From positions 1-64,000 of the forward strand of contig NZ_JAUXXE010000034.1 of NCBI RefSeq assembly GCF_030681155.1: DNA of 64,000 bases, given 5' to 3'. The notes beneath the pieces are model-generated. The model was not told where the DNA came from, did no database searches, and was given only the letters and a program-made list of their open reading frames with translations. This DNA comes from Phenylobacterium sp. Its GTDB lineage: Bacteria; Pseudomonadota; Alphaproteobacteria; Caulobacterales; Caulobacteraceae. Position 1 is the stretch's first letter. Each line of letters starts with the position of its first letter. This document shows, piece after piece, positions 54,508 to 63,685 of the stretch. Both the position numbers and the translations under genes were made by a program.

Positions 54508-55412
54508 AGGCTCCCATTCTCGCTCCCGGCTCGCGCGCCGGGGCCCAGGTCATGGAAAAAGCCGTCAAGGGCCGCAGCCTGTGGGATGACGCCCGCCGCC
54601 GGCTGTTCCGCAACTGGGCCGCGGTCACCGGCATGGTGGTGCTGGTCGTCCTCGTCGTGGTGGCGTTGATCGGTCCGCATCTGGTGCCGTTCAGCTATGA
54701 CCAGATCAACAAGAACGACGTCTGGGCGCCGCCGTTGACGGGCGGGCACCTGCTCGGCGCCGATTCCCTCGGGCGCGACTTGCTGGCCAGACTGCTGATG
54801 GGCTTGCGGGTGTCGCTGGCGATCGGTCTGGTCGCGACCGTGGTCTCGTTGGTGATCGGCGTCCTTTGGGGGGCGATCGCCGGCTATGTCGGCGGGGCGC
54901 TGGATGAGCTCATGATGCGCGTCGTCGATGTGCTCTATTCGCTGCCGTTCATCTTCTTCGTCATCCTGATGATGGTGACGTTCGGGTCGAACATCATCCT
55001 TATCTTCGTCGCCATCGGGGCGGTCGAGTGGCTGACCATGAGCCGGATCGTGCGCGGCCAGACCCTGGGCCTGAAGCACAAGGAGTTCGTCGAGGCGGCC
55101 CGCGCGGCTGGCCTCAACCAGGGCTCCATCATCACCAAGCACATCATCCCGAACCTGCTGGGGCCGGTGGTGGTCTATGTGACCTTGACGATCCCGGCCG
55201 TGATCCTGGCCGAGAGCTTCCTCAGCTTCCTGGGCCTGGGCGTTCAGCCGCCGATGGCCTCGCTGGGCAGCTTGATCGCTAATGGCGCCCAGGACATGGA
55301 GCTGGCGCCCTGGCTGCTGATCTTCCCGTCGCTGGTGATGATCGTCACCCTGATGAGCTTCAACTTCATCGGCGACGGGCTGCGCGACGCCATCGATCCG
55401 CAGGACAGGTAA
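54504..55412 (+). CDS. oppC: Peptide ABC transporter permease OppC/DppC-like
   Basis: A 302-residue permease, six helices. The N-terminal cytoplasmic part has SLWDDARRRLFRNWAAVTG. APPLTGGHLLGADSLGRDLLARLL is the OppC signature, and VRGQTLGLKHKEFVEAARAAGLNQGSIITKHIIPNLL is the EAA loop. It ends GDGLRDAIDPQDR. The start is TTG overlapping the oppB stop; ATG 54552 (MEKAVKGR) is the alternative. It is followed three bases on by a TPR/beta-hydroxylase gene instead of an ATPase. Confidence 0.9.
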   Translation: MKAPILAPGSRAGAQVMEKAVKGRSLWDDARRRLFRNWAAVTGMVVLVVLVVVALIGPHLVPFSYDQINKNDVWAPPLTGGHLLGADSLGRDLLARLLMGLRVSLAIGLVATVVSLVIGVLWGAIAGYVGGALDELMMRVVDVLYSLPFIFFVILMMVTFGSNIILIFVAIGAVEWLTMSRIVRGQTLGLKHKEFVEAARAAGLNQGSIITKHIIPNLLGPVVVYVTLTIPAVILAESFLSFLGLGVQPPMASLGSLIANGAQDMELAPWLLIFPSLVMIVTLMSFNFIGDGLRDAIDPQDR

Positions 55413-55414
55413 GG

Positions 55415-56578
55415 ATGGATCCGGCCGCCATCGACGCCCTTGTCGCTGAAGCCATGGTCGCCGCGCGGGGCGGCGATGCTTCAGGCGCCCTGGCCTTGCT
55501 CCGGAAGGCCGAAGCCGCCGCGCCCGGCGATCCCAATCTGAAAATGCAGCAGGCGCTGGTCTACCGGATCACCGGCGCCTTGCCGCAGGCGATCGCGGCT
55601 CTGGATCAGGCGCTGGCGATCGATCCGTACAACTTCCTGGCGCTGCTCTCGAAGGGCGCTGTGCTGGAGAAGCTGTCGGGAGATCGCGCCGCCGCCCGTG
55701 TCTATCGTCACGCCATCGAGATCGCCCCGCCGGATGACAAGTTGCCGCCACATCTGGCGACTCCCCTGGCGCGGGCCCGGGCCGTCGTGGACGGCGTCGA
55801 TGAGGAACTGGAGAACTTCCTGCGCGGCCAGATCGGGCCGCTCACCGCCGCTGGCGGCGAACTGGCGATGAACCGGTTGGACGAGGCTATCGGCGTCTAT
55901 GCGGGCCGCCGCAAGGTCTACCAGCAGCAGCCGCTGCTGCTGCACTATCCGCGGCTCCCGGCGCTGCCGTTCTATCCTCGCGATCTGTTTCCCTGGCTTC
56001 GGGATCTGGAAGCCGGGACCGACGACATTCGCGACGAGCTTCAGGCGGTCCTGGCCTCACGCATGGATGACTTCGCGCCCTATATCGCCTTCCCGCCGAA
56101 CGTGCCGGTGAACCAGTGGGAGGAGCTCAACCACTCGGAGCGTTGGAGCTCGCTGTTCCTCTGGAAGGATGGCCTGCGCCAGGACGCGGTCTGCGACAGC
56201 TGCCCGCGAACCGCCGCCTTGCTGGAAAGCCTGCCGATGGCGGACCAGGAGGGGTTCGCCCCGGTGGCGATGTTCTCGGCCCTGCAGCCGCATACCCGGA
56301 TCCCGGCGCACACAGGGTCCACCAATGTGCGGCTGATCACCCACCTGCCGCTGATCCTGCCGGGGCCGGCACGCTTCCGCGTCGGCAACGACATGCGGGA
56401 ATGGCGAATGGGCGAGGCCTGGGTGTTCGACGACACCATCGAACACGAGGCATGGAATGACGCCGACGAGACCCGGGTCATCCTGATCTTCGATATCTGG
56501 AACCCCTACCTGGAGCAGGGTGAGCGAGAACTGGTCAAGGTGCTGATGGAAGCCCGCAACCAGTTCTACGCGGGCTGA
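55415..56578 (+). CDS. TPR / aspartyl-asparaginyl beta-hydroxylase domain protein
   Basis: A 387-residue Fe(II)/2-oxoglutarate dioxygenase with an N-terminal TPR region (about 1-105, with SGALALLRKAE and LPQAIAALDQALAIDP). The AspH-type domain (about 170-387) has metal His299 in RIPAHTGSTNVRL, a second His344 in DDTIEHEAWN, and Arg354 in TRVILIFD, which binds 2-oxoglutarate. DAVCDSCPRT holds two Cys. It lacks a signal, so acts in the cytoplasm. AAGG precedes the ATG, three bases after oppC, so it is in the transporter operon. It may hydroxylate imported peptides; this is inferred from position. Confidence 0.85.
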   Translation: MDPAAIDALVAEAMVAARGGDASGALALLRKAEAAAPGDPNLKMQQALVYRITGALPQAIAALDQALAIDPYNFLALLSKGAVLEKLSGDRAAARVYRHAIEIAPPDDKLPPHLATPLARARAVVDGVDEELENFLRGQIGPLTAAGGELAMNRLDEAIGVYAGRRKVYQQQPLLLHYPRLPALPFYPRDLFPWLRDLEAGTDDIRDELQAVLASRMDDFAPYIAFPPNVPVNQWEELNHSERWSSLFLWKDGLRQDAVCDSCPRTAALLESLPMADQEGFAPVAMFSALQPHTRIPAHTGSTNVRLITHLPLILPGPARFRVGNDMREWRMGEAWVFDDTIEHEAWNDADETRVILIFDIWNPYLEQGERELVKVLMEARNQFYAG

Positions 56579-56580
56579 TG

Positions 56581-57123
56581 CTATTCCGTCCGGCGGGCCC
56601 GGAAGGCGCGCTGGCCATCGACGCTCAGCAGGAAGCTGCCCATGGTCGCCTTACGCACGCGCGCCGGCATCCCGGCCTTGGGTTTGATGGACGGCGAATC
56701 GACGTCGATCTGCGTCCAGGTCGAGCCGTCCTCCAGCTTCAGGACCCACTTGCCGGTCGCCTCGGTCCGCGCCGAAACGATGCGGCTCTCGATGCTGTCG
56801 ACTTCCTCGGGCTTGTCGCCGCGATCGAACACCGACAGCGAGGGCAGGCGGAACCCGAAGGCCTGGCGGCGAACCTGCTGGGCCTGAGCCCGATCGACGA
56901 CGACAATATCGCCCTTGGCCTCGGCCGTTTCCAGGGCGGCGGCGGCGCCGTCGAAGCAGGCGAGGCGAGCCGAATCGTCTGCGACCTTACGACAGTCGGC
57001 CAGCTTCTGGACCAGCGCGGCCCGGCCTTCCATACTGGGCTGGGCGTATGCTGGCCAAGCGCAGAGGGTCGAGGCGGCAAGAACGACGGCCGCGTGTCTT
57101 ACCCGAACCATAGCGATAGTCAT
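56581..57123 (-). CDS. Conserved secreted protein of unknown function, 180 residues
   Basis: Signal peptide at MTIAMVRVRHAAVVLAASTLCAWPAYAQ; the mature part begins with a Cys-containing helical segment (LADCRKVADDSARLACFDGAAAAL) and ends in a beta-rich half (WVLKLEDGSTWTQIDV and MGSFLLSVDGQRAFRARR). This layout is frequent in alphaproteobacterial hypothetical proteins. ATG 57123 or 57111. Its start codon is only 13 bases from the divergent binding-protein gene. Confidence 0.65.
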   Translation of the reverse strand: MTIAMVRVRHAAVVLAASTLCAWPAYAQPSMEGRAALVQKLADCRKVADDSARLACFDGAAAALETAEAKGDIVVVDRAQAQQVRRQAFGFRLPSLSVFDRGDKPEEVDSIESRIVSARTEATGKWVLKLEDGSTWTQIDVDSPSIKPKAGMPARVRKATMGSFLLSVDGQRAFRARRTE

Positions 57124-57136
57124 TTCTGAGAGCCCC

Positions 57137-58792
57137 ATGTCACTGCGTAAGCTCATTGAAGCCGCCAGCCACCATGCACGCAATCTCCTGATTCTGTCCG
57201 CCGTCGCGGTGGCGGTGCAGGCGTGCGGCGGTCAGAGCGGGCCGGCGCGGGCGCAATGCCCGGCGGGCAAGGTGTGCCTGCACCTGGGCAACGGCTCTGA
57301 ACCGACGACGCTCGACCCCCATAAGTCCAGCGGCACCTGGGAAGATCGAATCATCTCCGACGCGCTGATGGGCCTGACTCAGGACGACGCCGCGGGGCGG
57401 CCGATCCCGGGCATGGCCGAGCGTTGGGAAACGTCGGCGGACGGGCTGACCTGGCGGTTCTACCTGCGCGACGCCAAGTGGTCGGACGGTGCGCCGGTGA
57501 CCGCCGATGACTTCGTGTTCGCGATTCGCCGGATCCTCGATCCCAAGACCGCCTCGCAGTACTCGTCCTTGCTCTACATGATCGAAGGCGCGCAGGCGGC
57601 TACGGAAGGCAAGGCTCCCCTGGAGAGCGTCGGGGTTAGGGCGGTTTCGCCCAAGATTCTCGAATTCCGCCTGAACCATCCGGCCCCGTATTTGCCGGAG
57701 GTGGCCAAGCACTACTCGATGTATCCGGTGCCGCGGCACGTGGTGGAGAAGTGGGGCGACGCCTGGACCCGGCCCGAACACTTCGTCGGCAATGGGCCGT
57801 TCACCGTGCGGGAGTGGCGGCTGGGCGATTACGTCCGCTCGGTTAAGAGCCCAACCTTCTACGAGGCCGACAAGGTCTGCGCCGACGAGGTCTACTATTA
57901 CCCGACCAACGACGCGATCAGCGCCGAGCGCCGCGTGAGGCGCGGTGAACTCGACTCCAACGCCGACATCCAATCGAATCGAATCGCCTTCCTGCGCAAG
58001 GAAATTCCAGAGTACGTCCGCACCCACACCTATCTCGGCGTGTCGTATGTGGCGTTCAATTCAAACGTGCCCGAGTTCAAGGACCCGCGGGTGCGGCAGG
58101 CGCTCTCGATGTCGATCGACCGGGAATTCATCGCCGAGAAGCTGCTGCGGGGCGGGCAGATGCCAGCCTACACCTTCGTCCCGCCGGGCGTTGCGAACTA
58201 CCAGGGCGCCAAGCCCCCTGAGTGGGCGAGTTGGCCGTTCGCCAAGCGCCAGGCCGAGGCGCGTCGCCTGCTAGCCGAGGCGGGCTTTGGACCCGGTCGT
58301 CCGCTGAAGGTGGAGATCAAGCATCGCAACACCCCTGACCCGATGCTGGTCATGCCCGCCATCCAGGCCGATTGGAAATCGATCGGCGTCGATGCGCGTC
58401 TTGCGCAGAACGAAACCCAGATCGCCTATGCCTCATATCGGGCGCGTGACTTCCAGGTCGCCGACGCCGCGTGGATCGCCGACTACAACGATCCTATGAG
58501 TTTTCTGTACTTGATGCAGTCGGCGACAGGGCAGCAGAACTACGGCGACTACAGAAATGCAGACTATGACGCGTTGTTGGCCAAGGCTGACAACGAGCCG
58601 GATGCTGCAAAGCGCGGACAGTATCTCGCCGACGCCGAACACCTGATGCTCGAAGATACGGCGGTCGCCCCGACCTACTTCTATGTCACAAAGAACCTCG
58701 TGAACCCGAAGGTTACTGGGTTCGTGGATAACGTGATTGACCATCATCGCACACGCTATCTGTGCGTCGCGGGCAACAAACCGCCCGTTTGA
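57137..58792 (+). CDS. oppA: Oligopeptide-binding lipoprotein OppA-like (SBP family 5)
   Basis: A 551-residue extracytoplasmic binding protein. Lipoprotein signal with lipobox VQAC (Cys about residue 31). Family landmarks: NGSEPTTLDPHKSSGTWED, GMAERWETSADGLTWRFYLRDAKWSDGAPVTADDFVFA, FVGNGPFTVREW and DPRVRQALSMSIDREFIAEKLL. It would capture peptides for OppB/OppC, which lie just upstream with the beta-hydroxylase gene between. It starts 13 bases from the divergent gene, so its promoter must overlap that gene. Confidence 0.92.
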   Translation: MSLRKLIEAASHHARNLLILSAVAVAVQACGGQSGPARAQCPAGKVCLHLGNGSEPTTLDPHKSSGTWEDRIISDALMGLTQDDAAGRPIPGMAERWETSADGLTWRFYLRDAKWSDGAPVTADDFVFAIRRILDPKTASQYSSLLYMIEGAQAATEGKAPLESVGVRAVSPKILEFRLNHPAPYLPEVAKHYSMYPVPRHVVEKWGDAWTRPEHFVGNGPFTVREWRLGDYVRSVKSPTFYEADKVCADEVYYYPTNDAISAERRVRRGELDSNADIQSNRIAFLRKEIPEYVRTHTYLGVSYVAFNSNVPEFKDPRVRQALSMSIDREFIAEKLLRGGQMPAYTFVPPGVANYQGAKPPEWASWPFAKRQAEARRLLAEAGFGPGRPLKVEIKHRNTPDPMLVMPAIQADWKSIGVDARLAQNETQIAYASYRARDFQVADAAWIADYNDPMSFLYLMQSATGQQNYGDYRNADYDALLAKADNEPDAAKRGQYLADAEHLMLEDTAVAPTYFYVTKNLVNPKVTGFVDNVIDHHRTRYLCVAGNKPPV

Positions 58793-59013
58793 CGGCAAGC
58801 TCGGCACGAGTCGTGCGCTAAGGTGGGGCAGGGCGGGCGATCTGTGACCAGAATGCTACAGACTGACGTCCATAACGTGACCATCTATTGTTGTTCGTTG
58901 ACCTGCGACATGTTCGCCCCGTAACTCGGGTGTAACCGGAAACAGCTCGTTTCTGGGACCTTTCCTTTGTGGGGAGCGGCTGCCTTCTGGTGGACCGCTG
59001 GAGGATACAAACA

Positions 59014-62000
59014 GTGAAATTCAAGTCGACGCGGGAGCGCCTGCTGGCGTCATCCATGATCTGCGGCGCGGCCCTTCTCGGGCTTAGCGCTACGCAAGCG
59101 ATGGCCCAGGAGGGCCAGGAAGTCCAAGAACTGGTGGTCACCGGTTCGCGTATTCCTCAGCCTAACCTGACCAGCGCCAGCCCGGTGACCGTGGTTGGCG
59201 CCGAAGACATCCAGACCCGCGGCGTCACCCGCACGGAAGACCTGGTGAACCAACTGCCGCAAGTGTTCGCGGCCCAGGGCTCCAACTACGCCAACGGCGC
59301 CACCGGCACCGCCACCGTCGACCTTCGCGGCCTTGGCCCGAACCGCACCCTGGTGCTGATCGACGGCCGTCGCCTGATGAACGGTACTCCGGCCGCGACC
59401 GCCGGCAACACCGCCCCTGACCTGAACTTCATTCCCGCCGCGCTGATCGAGCGCGTCGAAGTCGTCACCGGCGGCGCCTCGGCCGTTTACGGTGCGGACG
59501 CCGTCGCCGGCGTTGTGAACTTCATCATGCAGCAGGACTTCGAAGGCGTTCGCCTCGACCTGCAGTACAGCGGCTACCAGCACAAGAACGACAGCAAGAT
59601 CCAAGACGTCGTTCGTCGTCGCCAGGAAGGCGCCATCGACCCGTCGCGCTTCGCCCTGCCGGAAGAAACCGTCTGGGATGGCGGCACCACCGACCTGAAC
59701 CTGGTGATCGGCGCCAACACCGCCGACGACCGCGGCAACGTGACGGCCTATGTCGGCTACCGTAACACCCAGGCTGTCACGCAAGACCAGCGCGACTTCA
59801 GCTCGTGCGCCCTGGGCCTCTCGGCCACCGGCCTGCACGGCTATGCTTGCGGCGGCTCCGGCACCACCGCTCCGGCCCAGTTCGTGCCCGGCGGCGGCAC
59901 CCTGTCGTCGATCACCCTGGACCCGACCGCTCCTGGCGGCCGCGCCTTCCGCCCCTATGTCGCGGGTCGTGACGCCTTCAACTTCGCGCCCTACAACTAC
60001 TTCCAGCGTTCGGATGAGCGCTACGTGCTGGGCGCCTTCGCGCATTATGAGTTCAGCCCGGCGGCCGAACTTTACACCCAGCTGATGTTCATGGACGACC
60101 ACACGGTCGCGCAGATCGCCCCCTCGGGCATCTTCGGCCAGAACATCAACATCAACTGCGAAAACAACCCGTACCTGACGCCGACCATGGCGACGTCGCT
60201 CTGCGCGCCGACCATCGACCAGCTTCCGGACGACGACAACTTCCCGAACACCATCGGCGTCAACCCCGATGCCGACCCGGTGACCCCGGGCCAACAAGCT
60301 TCGGTCGCCATCCTGCGCCGGAACGTTGAGGGCGGTGGCCGTCAGGCCGACCTGCGTCACACCTCGTATCGCGGCGTGATCGGCATGCGCGGCGACCTGG
60401 GCGACGGCTGGAACTACGACGCCTTCGCGCAATACGGCACGGTCAGCTATCAGCAGATCTACAACAACGAATTCTCGCTGGCCCGCTCGCTGCGCGCCAA
60501 TGACGTTGTCATCGATCCGCTGACCGGCCAACCGGCTTGCCGTTCGGCCGTGCCGTCGCTGGCCGGCGCCAATGTCGACGCCGCCTGCCGTCCGTACGAC
60601 GTGTTCGGCACCGCCGGCCCCAGCGCCGAATCGCTGAACTATGTCCAGACTCCCGGCTTCCAGAACGGCACCTACACCCAGACCGTCGTCAGCGGCGTGC
60701 TGACCGGCCAACTGGGCCAGTACGGCGTCAAGACGCCTTGGGCCGAAGACGGCGTGGGCATCGCGCTCGGCACCGAATATCGCCGTGAAAGCCTCGACCT
60801 GAACACCGACATCGCCTTCCAGACCGGCGACCTGCTCGGCCAAGGCGGCGCGACCCTGCCGTCGCAAGGTTCGTACGACCTGTACGAACTGTTCGGCGAA
60901 GCCCGCATCCCGCTGGTTCAAGATCGCCCGTTCTTCCACAGCCTGTCGGCGGAACTCGGCTATCGCTTCTCGGACTACTCGCTGCGCTTCAACACCAACA
61001 CCTACAAGATCGCGGGTGACTGGGCGCCGACCGAGGACTTCCGTCTCCGCGCCAGCTACAACCGCGCGGTTCGGGCTCCGAACATCATCGAACTGTTCTC
61101 GACGGCCAACGTCGTCCTGAACGGCACGACTGATCCGTGCGCCGGCGCGACCCCGGACTTCACTGCGGCTCAGTGCGCCAACACCGGCGTCAGCGCTTCG
61201 CAGTACGGCAATCTGGCGGTGAACCTGGCCGAGCAATACAACGGTCAGACCGGCGGTAACCCCGACCTGGATCCGGAAAAGTCGACCACCAAGTCGCTCG
61301 GCCTGGTGCTGACCCCGACCTTCTTCCCGGGCTTCACCTTCTCGGTGGACTGGTACAACATCGAAGTTGAGAAGCGCATTGGCCAAATCGGCCAGGACGT
61401 GACTCTTGAGCGTTGCGCCCTCACGGGTGACGCCTTCTTCTGCGGCCTGATCAAGCGCGCGCCGGGCACCGGTTCGCTCTGGCTTTCGAACAACGGCTTC
61501 ATCGTCGACACCACCTTCAACACCGGTGGCCTCGAAGTTGAAGGCGTCGACCTCGAAGCTACCTATCGCTTCGACTTCGCCGACATGAGCTTCACGAACG
61601 GCATCAGCAACTACGGCGGCCTGAGCTTCAACTTCCAAGGCAGCTACCTGAAGGACTACCTCGTCACCACCCTGCCGGGCGACGAGCCCTTCGACTGCGC
61701 CGGCCAATACGGCAACATCTGCACCGGTTCGGCCGTTTCCGCGGCGGCTCCGATGCCGGAATGGCGCCACAAGCTGCGCCTGACCTGGAACGCGCCGTGG
61801 GATCTCGAAGTGTCCGGTACGTGGCGCCACATCTCGGAGGTCACCTCCGACCGTGGTGTTGAAACCGCCGCTGACGCGACCCTCAAGGCGATGGACTACT
61901 TCGACCTCGCCGGTAACTGGGGCGTGCGTGAAAACGTGACCCTGCGCTTCGGCGTCAACAACCTGTTCGACAAGGATCCGCCGCTGGCCAGCCAAAGCAA

Positions 62001-62094
62001 CTGCCCGGCCGGCCCTTGCTCGGGTAACACCTATCCGCAGACCTACGACTCGATGGGTCGTTATCTGTTCATCGGCGCCCGGATGGACTTCTAG
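59014..62094 (+). CDS. TonB-dependent receptor 3 (1026 residues)
   Basis: The largest receptor here. GTG start with GGAGGAT nine bases upstream. Signal peptide VKFKSTRERLLASSMICGAALLG...ATQAMA, TonB box ELVVTG, plug with SPVTVVGAEDIQTRGVTRTEDL and LIDGRRLMNG...GGASAVYGADAVAGVVNFIM, which marks the Oar/SusC-unlike receptors common in Caulobacterales and linked to peptides or polymers. The barrel ends FIGARMDF. Strongly biased codon use suggests high expression. It follows the binding protein and precedes a TPR/2OG oxygenase gene, suggesting a shared uptake role. Confidence 0.93.
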   Translation: MKFKSTRERLLASSMICGAALLGLSATQAMAQEGQEVQELVVTGSRIPQPNLTSASPVTVVGAEDIQTRGVTRTEDLVNQLPQVFAAQGSNYANGATGTATVDLRGLGPNRTLVLIDGRRLMNGTPAATAGNTAPDLNFIPAALIERVEVVTGGASAVYGADAVAGVVNFIMQQDFEGVRLDLQYSGYQHKNDSKIQDVVRRRQEGAIDPSRFALPEETVWDGGTTDLNLVIGANTADDRGNVTAYVGYRNTQAVTQDQRDFSSCALGLSATGLHGYACGGSGTTAPAQFVPGGGTLSSITLDPTAPGGRAFRPYVAGRDAFNFAPYNYFQRSDERYVLGAFAHYEFSPAAELYTQLMFMDDHTVAQIAPSGIFGQNININCENNPYLTPTMATSLCAPTIDQLPDDDNFPNTIGVNPDADPVTPGQQASVAILRRNVEGGGRQADLRHTSYRGVIGMRGDLGDGWNYDAFAQYGTVSYQQIYNNEFSLARSLRANDVVIDPLTGQPACRSAVPSLAGANVDAACRPYDVFGTAGPSAESLNYVQTPGFQNGTYTQTVVSGVLTGQLGQYGVKTPWAEDGVGIALGTEYRRESLDLNTDIAFQTGDLLGQGGATLPSQGSYDLYELFGEARIPLVQDRPFFHSLSAELGYRFSDYSLRFNTNTYKIAGDWAPTEDFRLRASYNRAVRAPNIIELFSTANVVLNGTTDPCAGATPDFTAAQCANTGVSASQYGNLAVNLAEQYNGQTGGNPDLDPEKSTTKSLGLVLTPTFFPGFTFSVDWYNIEVEKRIGQIGQDVTLERCALTGDAFFCGLIKRAPGTGSLWLSNNGFIVDTTFNTGGLEVEGVDLEATYRFDFADMSFTNGISNYGGLSFNFQGSYLKDYLVTTLPGDEPFDCAGQYGNICTGSAVSAAAPMPEWRHKLRLTWNAPWDLEVSGTWRHISEVTSDRGVETAADATLKAMDYFDLAGNWGVRENVTLRFGVNNLFDKDPPLASQSNCPAGPCSGNTYPQTYDSMGRYLFIGARMDF

Positions 62095-62119
62095 TCCTTC
62101 CAGCACCGTAAAAGTTGAA

Positions 62120-62148
62120 GGGCGGCGACTTCGGTCGCCGCCCTTTTT
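62120..62148 (+). terminator. Strong Rho-independent terminator of TBDR 3
   Basis: A perfect ten-base-pair stem, GGGCGGCGAC / GTCGCCGCCC, closed by the stable tetraloop TTCG and followed by TTTTTCTTT. It lies 26 bases past the receptor stop codon. Confidence 0.93.
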
Positions 62149-62196
62149 CTTTGCAATAACGGGATGTTGGGCCGATCTGGCCCGTGCCGCCGCGAG

Positions 62197-63681
62197 CTAG
62201 GCGGGGACGGCGTCGAAGGCGACGGTCATACGCTGTTCGTTCGACGCGAACGGAACCGTCCCATGCCACATGTACGACGGGAACAGCACCAGCCGGCCAG
62301 GCTTGGGCTGGATAAAGCGCTCCGCTTCCAGGGCCGGCGCTGTCCGAATGCCGGGTTCGCCAAACTTGATCCAGCCTGGCTTGGCCTCTGTGTCTTCGGT
62401 GTCGCGCGGAACCGATACGTAGAAGGCCGAGGATATCCATCCCATCGGATGGACGTGATTGGTGTGGTGGCCTGAGGTTTCCAACCGAACCGACCAGGCC
62501 CCGGCCAACTGGGCCGAGCCGTTGTTTCTGCGGTCAAAGGAGGTGTCGCCGAACCCAATCTTCTCGATGTGATCCTGCATGGTTGCTCGGAACCGCTCGA
62601 GCAGGTGTTCGATCGGCGCCTCGTGAGCGCCGTCGAGCCGCAAGGGCGTCTGGCCGCCGCCCCGCACCGATTGCGAGAAGGGGTGAACCGTAAAGCCGTG
62701 CAGCCGGTGCAGCGCCGCGCGCAGCGCCTCCAGGTATTCGCGGTCCTCGGCCTTGCTCTCATCGAAGAGATCGTAGGCGCCGACCAGGCGGTCATAGTCG
62801 TACATGGCGCCATAGCGTTGATCGCCGGTCAGCCGCCATGTCGTGGCCTGTAGGGCCAGTGCGAACTGGTGGTTGGGAGCTTCGGCGACCGCGGCCTCGG
62901 CGGCCCGCCTGGCGTTCTCCAGGTCACCGGCCGCCAGCAGGGCCTGCGCGGTCAGAGCGTTCGCGCCGCCGATGCCGAACTCGCGGGTCGCCTGAGCCCA
63001 GCGCACGGCGGCCGGGGCGTCGTCCAACTCGCAGCACAACTCCACCGCCAGACCGAGGAGCCGTGCGTCTCGCGGCGTCATAGCCAGGGCGGTCTCAATC
63101 GTTCGCCTCGCCGCTTCAGGATCGCCGGTGAATTCGTGAGCGATGGCGAGGGTATAGCGTAGGCCCGGGCTGCCGGGTTGGGTCGAGATCGCCCGTTCAA
63201 GCCGCGCCAGGGCGTTCTGGCGGTCGCCGGTTCGCATCCAGATGAGCTGGGCCAGTTCCCTGTGGGCTTCTTCGTATTCGGGGCGCGCGTTGATCGCAGC
63301 GATGAAGGCCCGTTCCGCCTCGTCGAACCGGCGTTGTTCCTGCAGCGCGCGCGCCAGGACCAGGCGGGTCTCGGGGGCGGCGAGGCCAAGGCCAATGGCC
63401 TTGTTCGCGGCCGTTTCGGCCTCGGCGGCCTGACCAAGATCGCCGAGAGTCGAGGCCAGGTTGTGCCAGCACACGGCATTGGTTGGAAAGCGGCCGACCG
63501 CCGTCTGGTTGGCGGCCAGGGCTTCTCGAGGTCGGCCCGCGGCTTTCAGAACCGTGGCCCGGGCGGCGAGCGCGCCGGCTGTCGCGTCCGGGCGAGCGAC
63601 CAATTCGGCGGCCAGGGCAAGGGCGCCCTCGATGTCGCCCCGCCCCAACAGCTCATAGGCCCTGCGATGGTCAGTGCTCAC
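62197..63681 (-). CDS. TPR / putative 2OG-Fe(II) oxygenase
   Basis: A 494-residue protein. About eight TPR units fill residues 1-280 (for example GDIEGALALAAEL, FDEAERAFIAAINARP, GDPEAARRTIETALAMTP). The C-terminal domain (about 385-494) is of the 2OG-FeII_Oxy_5 type: GHHTNHVHPMGWISSAFYVSVP carries the metal His residues, and LVLFPSYMWHGTVPF with a following Arg (QRMTVAFD) supplies the distal His and 2-oxoglutarate contact. No signal. Genes of this type are often found beside TBDRs. It converges on TBDR 3 and is adjacent to sppA on the same strand. Confidence 0.87.
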   Translation of the reverse strand: MSTDHRRAYELLGRGDIEGALALAAELVARPDATAGALAARATVLKAAGRPREALAANQTAVGRFPTNAVCWHNLASTLGDLGQAAEAETAANKAIGLGLAAPETRLVLARALQEQRRFDEAERAFIAAINARPEYEEAHRELAQLIWMRTGDRQNALARLERAISTQPGSPGLRYTLAIAHEFTGDPEAARRTIETALAMTPRDARLLGLAVELCCELDDAPAAVRWAQATREFGIGGANALTAQALLAAGDLENARRAAEAAVAEAPNHQFALALQATTWRLTGDQRYGAMYDYDRLVGAYDLFDESKAEDREYLEALRAALHRLHGFTVHPFSQSVRGGGQTPLRLDGAHEAPIEHLLERFRATMQDHIEKIGFGDTSFDRRNNGSAQLAGAWSVRLETSGHHTNHVHPMGWISSAFYVSVPRDTEDTEAKPGWIKFGEPGIRTAPALEAERFIQPKPGRLVLFPSYMWHGTVPFASNEQRMTVAFDAVPA

Positions 63682-63685
63682 GGCT

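Noticed and set aside
59050..62106. An open frame of 1018 codons antisense to TBDR 3
   Set aside because: Composition (Val/Gly/Arg-rich without domains) is what high-GC codon bias produces on the opposite strand; the sense strand has signal peptide, TonB box and plug.
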